Positions 20,449 through 29,215 of a stretch of DNA of 47,986 nucleotides are shown here, in pieces; positions within the stretch are counted from its first letter, which is position 1, and each line of letters starts with the position of its first letter. A program made the translations under genes and the position numbers. The notes below the pieces were generated by a model that had not been told where the DNA came from, searched no databases, and saw only the letters and a program-made list of their open reading frames with translations. Origin of the DNA: an uncultured Acidipila sp. (GTDB lineage Bacteria > Acidobacteriota > Terriglobia > Terriglobales > Acidobacteriaceae); the NCBI GenBank assembly GCA_937859835.1, contig CALMAN010000160.1, forward strand, positions 1 through 47,986, read 5' to 3'.

Positions 20449-21324
20449 CTAGACCGGCATGCGCCCGCCGGTGGCGCCGTAGATCTCTCCGGTGACGTAG
20501 CTGGCGTCGTCAGAAGCCAGAAAAACATACAGCGCGCCCAGCTCCACCGGCTGCGCGGGCCGCTCAAAGGCGCTGGTGCTGCCGAACTTTTCCACCTTCT
20601 CGGCAGGCATGGTGGCGGGGATCAGCGGCGTCCACACCGGGCCAGGCGCTACGCCGTTGACGCGGATACCCTTTTCGGCAAGCAGCTTGGCAAGGCCCTT
20701 GGTCAGGTTGGCGATGGCGGCCTTGGTCGAGGCATACACCAGGATGTTTTTGTCCGGCTCGTAGGCCTGGATCGAAGTGGTGTTGATGATGACGCCGCCC
20801 GGCTTCAGGTGCTTCGCCGCAGCCTGGGCCAGCACAAAGGTCGCGCCCACGTTGATGGTGTAGTGCTTGGCAAACTCCTCGCCCGAGATGTCTTCGAGCT
20901 TTTCGTAGGTGCGCTGGTAGGCCGCGTTGCTGACCGCGATATCCAGCTTGCCGAACTGCCGCACCGTTTCCTCGACCGCCGTGGCTACCCGGCCGGGATC
21001 GGAAAAGTCGAGCGCGATGGCGTGGCCCTTTCGTCCCTCGCTCCTCACGGCGTCGAGGGTGATTTGCGCGTCCTTTTCCTCGCCCGGGATGTGGGTGATC
21101 ACCACGTCTGCCCCTTCCTTCGCGAACAAGATGGCATCAGCGCGGCCGATGCCGCTGTCGGCGCCCGTGATCAAGGCGACACGGTCGGTCAGCCGGTTGC
21201 GCCCGGTGTAGCTTGTCAGCCCGAAATCGGGCTGCGGATCCATCTGCTGTTCGTCGCCCGGGGCAGACTGCTTCTGCGTCGGAAAGGGTGGTTTTGGGCC
21301 AAAGGTAAGGGGATTGCGTGCCAT
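20449..21324 (-). CDS. SDR family oxidoreductase (general stress protein 39/YghA-like)
   Basis: MDPQPDFGLTSYTGRNRLTDRVALITGADSGIGRADAILFAKEGADVVITHIPGEEKDA...YASTKAAIANLTKGLAKLLAEKGIRVNGVAPGPVWTPL. Confidence 0.92.
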   Translation of the reverse strand: MARNPLTFGPKPPFPTQKQSAPGDEQQMDPQPDFGLTSYTGRNRLTDRVALITGADSGIGRADAILFAKEGADVVITHIPGEEKDAQITLDAVRSEGRKGHAIALDFSDPGRVATAVEETVRQFGKLDIAVSNAAYQRTYEKLEDISGEEFAKHYTINVGATFVLAQAAAKHLKPGGVIINTTSIQAYEPDKNILVYASTKAAIANLTKGLAKLLAEKGIRVNGVAPGPVWTPLIPATMPAEKVEKFGSTSAFERPAQPVELGALYVFLASDDASYVTGEIYGATGGRMPV

Positions 21325-21508
21325 GGCGCTGCTCCTTGAACTCTTTTGTGATTTTGCCGATACAGTGGGGAACGAACGGCCGGGAGGTTTTGCGGGCGTG
21401 GAAATCTAGTAAGCAGAGAGCGTGCGAGGCCGTTGCCGGGTTGTCCCTCCCTCGGGCCCTCACCCGACGCCCGGGAAAGAAAACCGTTGGGAGCTAGGGA
21501 AGCCGTTC

Positions 21509-21536
21509 TTGCCAGGCGGGCGGGAGAGGGTATAGT
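21509..21536 (+). promoter_or_regulatory. candidate sigma70-type promoter for the glycan cluster
   Basis: TTGCCA (21509-21514), 16-nt spacer, TATAGT (21531-21536), in the divergent intergenic region upstream of the methyltransferase. Confidence 0.45.
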
Positions 21537-21638
21537 TAACAGCTAAGTAGATGCACAGTTTTTCATCGTGCTTTCACCGTGCGTTCGTGACCAGCCAAGG
21601 CAGGCGAGCGCTATCCCCGGGTATGGAGCTGAGCGATT

Positions 21639-22424
21639 TTGGCGGGACAAGCACCGGAAACAGCGAGCGAGCTCCGCAGGAGGCTCCATGAAGCAGGGCC
21701 CTGGTTCCATAACCTGCGCATCGACGGGATCCAGACAGCTCCGGATCACTTTCTCGGCGACTACCCTTCTGTGAAATGGCGTCACCTGGACGAAACGCTG
21801 CCGCGAGACCTTTCCGGCAGGACCGTTCTCGATATCGGCTGCAACGCCGGCTTCTACTCGATTGAGCTGAAGCGCCGCAACGCGGCGCGCGTGCTGGGCG
21901 TGGATACCGAGGAGTTTTACCTGAACCAGGCGCGGCTGGCGCGGGACGCGCTTGGCCTCGAGATCGACTACCAGCACTGCTCGGCTTATGACGTGCTTTC
22001 GCTCCCCGGGCAGTTCGACATCGTGCTCTTTATGGGCCTTTTCTACCACCTGCGCTACCCGCTCTTTGCGCTTGACCGCGTTGTGCAAAAGATCGCGCCG
22101 GGAGGCACCCTGGTGTTTCAAACGCTGTACCGCCCGCACACGGCAAACAGAGCCAAGCCGGTCGAGCCCGACTACCCCTTTTGGGAGCAGCAAATCTTTG
22201 CCGACCCGGAGTTTCCGCAGATGCGTTTTTTTGAGCACTGCTTTTCGGGCGACAAAACCAACTGGTGGGTGCCCAACCGTGCCGCCGTCGAGGCCATCCT
22301 GCGCTCAGCCGGGCTGCGCATTGACGCGCACCCGGAAGACGAAACCTGGCTTTGCACACCGGTCAGCGTCGCCGGGCACGGGCAATCGATCCAAGAGCGC
22401 GAGTTCGCGGGCAAGCTTTGGTAA
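21639..22424 (+). CDS. SAM-dependent methyltransferase, CmoB-like (TIGR04290-type by recollection)
   Basis: TTG start; ELRRRLHEAGPWFHNLRIDGIQTAPDHFLGDYPSVKWRHL...LSGRTVLDIGCNAGFYSIELKRR: CmoB-type N-terminus plus Rossmann MTase motif I. Confidence 0.85.
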   Translation: MAGQAPETASELRRRLHEAGPWFHNLRIDGIQTAPDHFLGDYPSVKWRHLDETLPRDLSGRTVLDIGCNAGFYSIELKRRNAARVLGVDTEEFYLNQARLARDALGLEIDYQHCSAYDVLSLPGQFDIVLFMGLFYHLRYPLFALDRVVQKIAPGGTLVFQTLYRPHTANRAKPVEPDYPFWEQQIFADPEFPQMRFFEHCFSGDKTNWWVPNRAAVEAILRSAGLRIDAHPEDETWLCTPVSVAGHGQSIQEREFAGKLW

Positions 22425-22434
22425 GGGGAGCGAG

Positions 22435-23376
22435 ATGGTAGAAGCGGTCATGTTGTGGAACGAACCGAACAACCTGTCGCACTGGAACTTTCACCTGGAT
22501 CCGGGGTGGGAACGGTTTGCGGCCATGGTGCGCTCTGCGTCCCGCGCCATCCGCGCCATCAATCCCGGGCTCAAGATTGTGCTCGGCGGGGTATCGTCCT
22601 GCGATTCACGCTGGATCGCGCGCATGCGCGGCCTGGGTGCGCTTGAAGAGATCGACGTGGTCGCGGTGCACGGCTTTCCGCTGGACTGGAACCACTGGCA
22701 CGTCAACGAGTGGCCGGAGCGGATCGAGGAAACAAGCGCGGCCGCCGGCCTGCCGGTTTGGGTGTCGGAGGTGGGCGCGTCGTCGTTTGGCGCCGAAGAG
22801 GTTGCGGCCTTTGGACTTGAGCGGATGACCGGGCTGCTCCAGGGCAAGGTGGATCGCATTCACTGGTATAGCCTTTACGACCTGCCGCCGAGCTGGGAAG
22901 CGACCACGCGCCACAAGGAAGCCGAAGGCTCGTCCTACTACCGCCACTACTACATGGGCCTGCTGCGCCACGACGGCACCCCCAAGCAGACCACCGGGAT
23001 GTTTCCCGCTCTGGTGGCCGCAAACCCGGCTCTCGGGCTTTGCCAGTGGTTCCACTACAACGACCCGCGGCTCGATGCGGCCGTCGGCTGGTTGCACCGT
23101 TTGGGCGTGCGGTCGCTGCGCACCGGGGTCAGCTGGGCCGACCGCTTCCGTCCCGACGCCGAGCAATGGTTCGACCGCCAGATGAGCGCGCTCGCTCCTT
23201 TTGACACCACCATGACCTTGTGTTTCACCCCGGACCACCTGGGCATCGAGCCGCACTGGGCCAGCCCGCCCCGCAACATAGAAGACTTCACGGAGTTTGC
23301 GCGCTGGGCGGTAGGCCGCTATGCCGCTCCGCAGCCCGTACTGCCCGAGCCGGAAGGCTTTGCGGTCGCGGTCTAG
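22435..23376 (+). CDS. Cytoplasmic glycoside hydrolase/beta-xylosidase-like protein (GH-A clan, apparently circularly permuted)
   Basis: ATG with AAGGGGAG RBS; acid/base-like motif MLWNEPNN at the N-terminus, nucleophile-like VWVSEVGASS, C-terminal WLHRLGVRSLRTGVSWADRFRPDAEQWFDRQMSAL; no signal peptide. Confidence 0.75.
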   Translation: MVEAVMLWNEPNNLSHWNFHLDPGWERFAAMVRSASRAIRAINPGLKIVLGGVSSCDSRWIARMRGLGALEEIDVVAVHGFPLDWNHWHVNEWPERIEETSAAAGLPVWVSEVGASSFGAEEVAAFGLERMTGLLQGKVDRIHWYSLYDLPPSWEATTRHKEAEGSSYYRHYYMGLLRHDGTPKQTTGMFPALVAANPALGLCQWFHYNDPRLDAAVGWLHRLGVRSLRTGVSWADRFRPDAEQWFDRQMSALAPFDTTMTLCFTPDHLGIEPHWASPPRNIEDFTEFARWAVGRYAAPQPVLPEPEGFAVAV

Positions 23377-23399
23377 ATCGAACAAAAGAAAGGGAAGCG

Positions 23400-24521
23400 A
23401 TGCGGAGCAAAACAATTCTGATTACCGGCGGGGCCGGCTTTGTGGGCTCGCACCTTGCCGATGGGCTTTTGCGCGAGGGCCATGCGGTCCGGGTGCTCGA
23501 CAACCTGACCCCGCAGGTGCACGGCCGCAAGCTGCCTACCTATCTGTCGCCCGAGGTGGAGCTGGTTTACGGCGATGTGCGCGACCGCGCTGCCCTGCAG
23601 CAGGCCCTTGAAGGCGTCGACGCGATCTACCACTTTGCATCCCGGGTAGGCGTGGGCCAGTCCATGTACGAGATCCAAAGCTACATGGACGTGAACACCC
23701 TGGGCACGGCGCAGCTGCTTCAGGCCCTGCTTGATGGAAAGCAGCCGGTGGAGAAGCTGGTCGTCGCCTCGTCCATGTCGATCTATGGCGAAGGAGCCTA
23801 CACTTGTGCCGGGTGCGGCCCGGTGGCGCCGCCGATCCGGGGCAATGCGCAGCTGCGCGCCGGGGACTGGGACCCCCGCTGCCCCGGCTGCGCGGGCCCG
23901 CTCAGCCCCCGGCCCACGGCTGAAAACAAGCCGAGCGAGGTAACCAGCGTGTACGCCCTGTCCAAGCGCGACCAGGAAGAACTGTGCCTTACCTACGGCC
24001 GCGTGTACGACCTGCCGGTGGTTGCGCTGCGCTTCTTCAACATCTACGGCACCCGCCAGGCCCTTTCCAATCCGTACACCGGCGTGGCTGCAATCTTTGC
24101 CGCGCGCCTCCTGAACAACCAGCCTCCGCTGGTCTTCGAGGACGGCGAGCAGCAGCGCGACTTCGTCAACATCCACGACATCGTGCGCGCCAACCTGCTC
24201 GCGCTGGAAAGGCCGGAAGCAAACGGCCAGGTCATCAACATCGGCTCAGGCCAGCCTATCTCCATCAGCCGGGTCGCCGAGCTGCTCACCACCGCACTGG
24301 GCAAGGAGCTGCCCCACCAGCTCACCCGGCGCTACCGTTCCGGCGACATCCGCCACTGCTACGCCGACCTGACCCGGGCCCGAACGCTGCTCGGCTACCA
24401 GCCGCAGGTCACGCACGAGCAGGGCTTTGCCGAGCTGGTCGAGTGGCTGCGCGCCCAGCAGGCCGAAGACCGGGCAGAAACCATGATGGGGGAGCTGAAC
24501 GCATACGGACTTTCCGCGTGA
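23400..24521 (+). CDS. NAD-dependent epimerase/dehydratase (UDP-sugar 4-epimerase-like) with CxxC...CxxC insert
   Basis: MRSKTILITGGAGFVGSHLADGLLREG, VYALSKRDQEE (YxxxK), LRFFNIYGTRQ; CAGC...CPGC insert. Confidence 0.88.
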   Translation: MRSKTILITGGAGFVGSHLADGLLREGHAVRVLDNLTPQVHGRKLPTYLSPEVELVYGDVRDRAALQQALEGVDAIYHFASRVGVGQSMYEIQSYMDVNTLGTAQLLQALLDGKQPVEKLVVASSMSIYGEGAYTCAGCGPVAPPIRGNAQLRAGDWDPRCPGCAGPLSPRPTAENKPSEVTSVYALSKRDQEELCLTYGRVYDLPVVALRFFNIYGTRQALSNPYTGVAAIFAARLLNNQPPLVFEDGEQQRDFVNIHDIVRANLLALERPEANGQVINIGSGQPISISRVAELLTTALGKELPHQLTRRYRSGDIRHCYADLTRARTLLGYQPQVTHEQGFAELVEWLRAQQAEDRAETMMGELNAYGLSA

Positions 24522-24601
24522 GTTCGGCATCGCACCTACACGGGCCCGAGCAAACGCCCGTTCTCCAGGCGAAGGATCTTGAAGCGACTGAGGAGGAGAA
24601 G

Positions 24602-25708
24602 TTGAAGAGCAGGACCGAACGTAGAGTTCTGATCACCGGCGGCGCGGGATTTATCGGCAGCAACCTGGCCGCCCGCCTGCTCCAAGTGCCCTCCACCCAC
24701 GTCATGGTGTACGACAACCTGGCTCGGCCCGGGGTCGAGCGCAACCTGGCCTGGCTCAGAAGCCTGGCATCGCCCGGCCAGCTTGCCGTGGTGCCCGGCG
24801 ATGTGCGCGATCGCACCCTGCTGGCAGAAGCTGCCGTGGGTGCGACGGAAATCTTTCACTTCGCCGCACAGGTTGCGGTGACCAGCTCGATCGACGACCC
24901 TCTCGCCGATTGCCACACCAACATCCTGGGCACCCTGCACGTGCTTGAAGCCGCCCGGGCCGCGCGCATTCCTCCGCTGGTTCTGTTTACCTCGACCAAC
25001 AAGGTATATGGTTCGCTTGAAAAGCTGCCCACGCAGCGCATCGGCGACCGGTATGCGTTCGCGGACAGTGCCTTTGAGGGAGTTTCCGAGCAGCATCCGC
25101 TTGACTTCCATTCCCCCTACGGCTGCTCCAAGGGTGCCGCCGACCAGTATGTGCACGACTACGCCCGCATCTACGGCGTCCCCACCGTGGTGTTCCGCAT
25201 GAGCTGCATCGCCGGCCCGCGGCAGCTGGGCACCGAAGACCAGGGCTGGGTCGCGCACTTTTTGTATTCCGCGCTCGAAGGCAACCCGGTGACCATCTAC
25301 GGCGATGGGTGCCAGGTACGCGATGTGCTCCATGTCCACGACCTCGTGGACGCCATGGAGGCGGCCGTCGCGCACCGGCAGCGCACCGCCGGCGAGGTGT
25401 TCAACGTGGGCGGAGGCCTCGCACAAGCCGTTTCTGTGCGCGAAGCCCTGGCCCTGATCGAGCGGCAGACCGGGCGTCCGGTCGAGGCCCGCTACGCCGA
25501 GGCGCGACCCGGGGACCAGCGAATCTACATCAGCGACACGGCCCGGTTGCGCACAGCCACCGGATGGCGGCCGACGCGCTCGCTCGACCGGACCTTTGCC
25601 GACATCGGTGCCTTTTGGCAGAGCGATCTCGCGAGCAGGGAAGCGCGCGCGGCGAGGGGCGAAGCCGAGCCGCAGCTCGCTTTCGCGCAAGAGGCGCAGG
25701 GGGCATGA
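24602..25708 (+). CDS. NAD-dependent epimerase/dehydratase (extended SDR)
   Basis: TTG start behind GAGGAG; RRVLITGGAGFIGSNLAARLLQ..., SPYGCSKGAADQYVHDYARIYGVPTVVFRMSCIAGPRQLG. Confidence 0.87.
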   Translation: MKSRTERRVLITGGAGFIGSNLAARLLQVPSTHVMVYDNLARPGVERNLAWLRSLASPGQLAVVPGDVRDRTLLAEAAVGATEIFHFAAQVAVTSSIDDPLADCHTNILGTLHVLEAARAARIPPLVLFTSTNKVYGSLEKLPTQRIGDRYAFADSAFEGVSEQHPLDFHSPYGCSKGAADQYVHDYARIYGVPTVVFRMSCIAGPRQLGTEDQGWVAHFLYSALEGNPVTIYGDGCQVRDVLHVHDLVDAMEAAVAHRQRTAGEVFNVGGGLAQAVSVREALALIERQTGRPVEARYAEARPGDQRIYISDTARLRTATGWRPTRSLDRTFADIGAFWQSDLASREARAARGEAEPQLAFAQEAQGA

Positions 25709-27012
25709 ACTTCGCGCTGGTGAATCCCCGCTGGAGCTTTGAAGGGTCAACGTATTTCGGCTGCCGCGACCCCCACCTGCCGCTCGAACTGCTCCATGCC
25801 GAGAGCGAGCTGCGGCGCGCCGGGCACGCCGTGCGGCTTGTGGATGCGCAGATGGAAGCACTCACGCCGGCGGAGGTTTCGCTCCGGCTCGCCGGGTTCG
25901 CGGCGGATTTTGTCGTCCTCCCGACCACCCCTTCCTACCTCTTCTGGCGCTGCCCGCCGCCCGAGCTGCGCATCCCGCGCGAGTGGGTCAGCGCGCTGCG
26001 CCCGACGGTCGCTCCCCGCGCCCGCTTTGTTCTGATCGGTCCCCACCCTTCGGTCACGCCTAGGGCTACGCTGCGCAAAACGGGCGCCGACCTGGTTCTG
26101 CGTGGCGAGCATGATCAGGTCCTGCCCCTGCTCGCGTCCACTCCGTGGGGCTCGATCCCCGGCTGCTGCTGGCAGGACACGCAGGGAACGCACCTGAGTG
26201 AGGGTTTGGGCGTCACCGCGATGAGCTCGCTGGCCCCGCTCGACTTTGCCGGCTACCCGGTCGAGCTCCACACCCACAAGCACCACGTCTTTGCCCAGCT
26301 CGATGGGCTGGGGGCCGAGCTTGAATATGCGCGCGGCTGCCCCTGGTCCTGCTCTTTCTGCAACAAGACCCTGTTTCGCAACAAGTACCGCGAGCGGCCT
26401 GTTTCCACGGTGCTGGCTGAAATCGACGCCCTGGTCGCCCGCGGCGTGCGCTATATCTACTTCATCGACGAAATCTTCGGCGTTGGCCGCAACGTCCGCA
26501 CGATGCTCGAGGCGATCGCAACCAGGCCTGTGACGATCGGCTTCCAAACCCGCATTGACCTTTGGGACGAGGAAGGCTTTGATCTGCTTGGCCGCGCCCA
26601 CGCCATCTCCATCGAGTGCGGCATCGAGTCCATCACCGAAGCCGGCCGGGCGGAGCTGAACAAGAACTGCCGCATGGGCACCGACCGGATCGCCGAGCTG
26701 CTCGCCTACGCCCGGCGCCGCATTCCCTGGGTGCAGGCCAACCTGATCCGCACCCCGCAGGACGACGCTGCGCAGGTGCAGGCCTGGCAGGCGGAGCTGA
26801 AAGCCAAGGGTGTTTGGGTTTCGGAACCCGTGCCGATGTTTCCTTTCCCCGGCTCGCCCTTGTACGTGCAGACCTTTGGCGCCCCGCCCGATGACCAGGC
26901 CTGGGAGCGCGCGCACCGGCACTACCTCGGCCTGTTTGGCCGGGGCGATTTCAGCGACATCCAGGAAGAGCAGCCGGTCGCGTTGGAGGAGCTGGAATGC
27001 ACGTCCTGCTGA
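25705..27012 (+). CDS. B12-binding-domain radical SAM protein
   Basis: 435 aa; B12-binding-like N-terminus and ARGCPWSCSFCNKTLFRNKYRERP (CxxxCxxC cluster); ATGA overlap with the upstream gene. Confidence 0.88.
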   Translation: MNFALVNPRWSFEGSTYFGCRDPHLPLELLHAESELRRAGHAVRLVDAQMEALTPAEVSLRLAGFAADFVVLPTTPSYLFWRCPPPELRIPREWVSALRPTVAPRARFVLIGPHPSVTPRATLRKTGADLVLRGEHDQVLPLLASTPWGSIPGCCWQDTQGTHLSEGLGVTAMSSLAPLDFAGYPVELHTHKHHVFAQLDGLGAELEYARGCPWSCSFCNKTLFRNKYRERPVSTVLAEIDALVARGVRYIYFIDEIFGVGRNVRTMLEAIATRPVTIGFQTRIDLWDEEGFDLLGRAHAISIECGIESITEAGRAELNKNCRMGTDRIAELLAYARRRIPWVQANLIRTPQDDAAQVQAWQAELKAKGVWVSEPVPMFPFPGSPLYVQTFGAPPDDQAWERAHRHYLGLFGRGDFSDIQEEQPVALEELECTSC

Positions 27013-28112
27013 CCACGGACTCGGTCGGGGGCGTTTGGACGTACACCGAAGAGTTAACGGCCGGGCTGCTGCGGCGCGGCCACCGCGTGACCCTGGTCAG
27101 CTTCGGCGGTCTGCTCGACGATGGGCAGCGGGCGTGGCTGCTCAGCATGGATGCACCCGGGTTTGAGTGGGTGGAAACCGAGTACCGCCTGGAGTGGATG
27201 GACTCACCCGGCGAGGACCTGGAGCGTTCGGCCCAGCTGCTCCGCGACCTGGTGCTGCGCGAACAGCCGGATGTGCTCCACATCAACCAGTTTGCCTTTG
27301 GCGAGCTGTCGGACACCGTGCCCGTGCTGCTGACCGGGCACAGCGACATGCTGAGCTGGTGGCAGTCGGTCCACGGCGAGCAGGCCCCGGAAACCGGACG
27401 GCTGCGCGCCTACACGGCGCTGGTGCGCGGGGGGCTGCAAACGGCCACGCAGCTGGCCGCGCCCACTGCCTGGATGGCCCGCGAGCTGCGCGAACAGTAC
27501 GGCGTCGACCGCCCGATCGAAGTGGTGCCAAACGGGCGCTCGCCCGAGCTTTTTGACGCGGGGCGGGCAAAACAGCTCCAAGCCCTGACGGTTGGCCGCG
27601 CCTGGGACCCTGGCAAGTACGTCACGCTGCTCGAAAAGGTGGAAGTGCCTTTTCCTTTGTGGATCGCCGGCGAGGCGAACTCCCCGGTTTCGGCCGTCCA
27701 CGTCCCGCGGGCCAGCGCGCCGCCGGGGCCGGGCCGCGGCGTCGGCTACCTGGGGAAGCAAAGCGCGGCGCAGCTGCGCGGGCTTTACAGCCGCACCGCG
27801 ATTTATGTCGCCACGTCCTGCTACGAGCCATTCGGGCTGGCGCCGCTCGAAGCCGCACTCAGCGGCTGCGCGCTGGTGCTGAGCGACCTGCCCACCCTGC
27901 GCGAGATCTGGGGAGACGCGGCCGTTTTCTACCCTTCGCGCGATGGGCAGGCGCTCCAGGGCGCGCTGCGCGCGCTGGGGGCCGACCCGGAGCGAACCGA
28001 GGACCTGGCCGCCCGCGCGCTGGCCCGCGCCCGCACCCGCTACACCGCCGAAAGCATGGTCGCGCATCACGAACGGCTGTACCAGGCGCTGGCGCAGGTT
28101 GCCGCCGAATGA
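26997..28112 (+). CDS. Glycosyltransferase family 4-like
   Basis: MHVLLTTDSVGGVWTYTEELTAGLLRRGHRVTLVSFGG...YVATSCYEPFGLAPLEAALSGCALVLSDLPTLREIWGDAAVFY. Confidence 0.88.
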   Translation: MHVLLTTDSVGGVWTYTEELTAGLLRRGHRVTLVSFGGLLDDGQRAWLLSMDAPGFEWVETEYRLEWMDSPGEDLERSAQLLRDLVLREQPDVLHINQFAFGELSDTVPVLLTGHSDMLSWWQSVHGEQAPETGRLRAYTALVRGGLQTATQLAAPTAWMARELREQYGVDRPIEVVPNGRSPELFDAGRAKQLQALTVGRAWDPGKYVTLLEKVEVPFPLWIAGEANSPVSAVHVPRASAPPGPGRGVGYLGKQSAAQLRGLYSRTAIYVATSCYEPFGLAPLEAALSGCALVLSDLPTLREIWGDAAVFYPSRDGQALQGALRALGADPERTEDLAARALARARTRYTAESMVAHHERLYQALAQVAAE

Positions 28113-29215
28113 CCCGGCGCCGCATTGTGTACTTCGCGCACTCGATCCGCTCGGACTGGAACAACGGCAATGCCCATTTCCTGCGCGGGCTGCTGCGCGG
28201 CCTGGGCATCCTGGGCCACGCGGTTACGGCTCTGGAGCCGGCCGACGGCTGGTCCTACACCCACCTGCTCGGGGAAGGCGAGCGCGGGCGCCACTCCCTG
28301 GCCCAGTTTGCCGCGACCTACCCCGAGCTGGACGTGCGCACCTACGCCGGCGCCGGCGACCCCGTGATCCCCGAGCTTCTCGGCGAAGCCGAGATCGTCC
28401 TGGTGCACGAGTGGAACGATCCGGCGCTGATCGAGCGGGTGCTTGCCCTGCGCGCGCAGGGCGGCTTTCGCGCGCTTTTCCATGACACCCACCACCGCGC
28501 CTCGTCGAGCCCCCAGCAGCTGCGCCGCCTCCACGTGCCTGCCTTTGACGGCGTGCTTGCCTTTGGCGAGGTGCTGCGGCGCGTGTACCGCGAGCGCTGG
28601 GGCGCCGGCCGGGTGTGGACGTTGCACGAGGGGGCGGACCTGTCGGTGTTTCGGCCCCGGCCAGGGAGGACGCCCGAGCGCGACCTGGTCTGGATCGGCA
28701 ACTGGGGTGACGGCGAGCGCACGGAAGAGCTGCAGCAGTTTCTGCTCGCACCGGCCTGCGACGCCCCGGCCCGGGAGGCGCTGATTTACGGCGTGCGCTA
28801 CCCGGAGGAGGGGCTCCATGCGCTGGCGCGGGCGGGTGTGGCGTATGGCGGCTACCTCCCCAACCTCGAGGCTCCGGAGGCGTTCGCGGCTGCCCGCTGC
28901 ACCGTGCACGTGCCCCGGCGGCAGTACGCGGCCGAGTTGCCCGGCATCCCCACCATTCGCGTCTTTGAAGCGCTGGCCTGCGGCATCCCGCTGCTTTCCG
29001 CTCCCTGGCGCGACGCCGAATCGCTTTTTGGCCCGCACGACCTTCTGTGGGCGCACCCCTCCGCCGAAATGACTTGCCGCCTTCGCGAGCTGCTCACGGA
29101 CACTGCCGCGCGCGCGCAGCGCGCCGCCGAGGGGCTTGCCACGGTGCGGGCGCGGCACACCACGCTCCATCGCGCCGAGCAGCTTACCGCCATCTGCGAA
29201 GAGGTGCTGCGATGA
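28109..29215 (+). CDS. CgeB-like glycosyltransferase
   Basis: IVYFAHSIRSDWNNGNAHFLRGLLRGLGILGHAVTALEP...IPTIRVFEALACGIPLLSAPW; ATGA overlap. Confidence 0.75.
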   Translation: MTRRRIVYFAHSIRSDWNNGNAHFLRGLLRGLGILGHAVTALEPADGWSYTHLLGEGERGRHSLAQFAATYPELDVRTYAGAGDPVIPELLGEAEIVLVHEWNDPALIERVLALRAQGGFRALFHDTHHRASSSPQQLRRLHVPAFDGVLAFGEVLRRVYRERWGAGRVWTLHEGADLSVFRPRPGRTPERDLVWIGNWGDGERTEELQQFLLAPACDAPAREALIYGVRYPEEGLHALARAGVAYGGYLPNLEAPEAFAAARCTVHVPRRQYAAELPGIPTIRVFEALACGIPLLSAPWRDAESLFGPHDLLWAHPSAEMTCRLRELLTDTAARAQRAAEGLATVRARHTTLHRAEQLTAICEEVLR

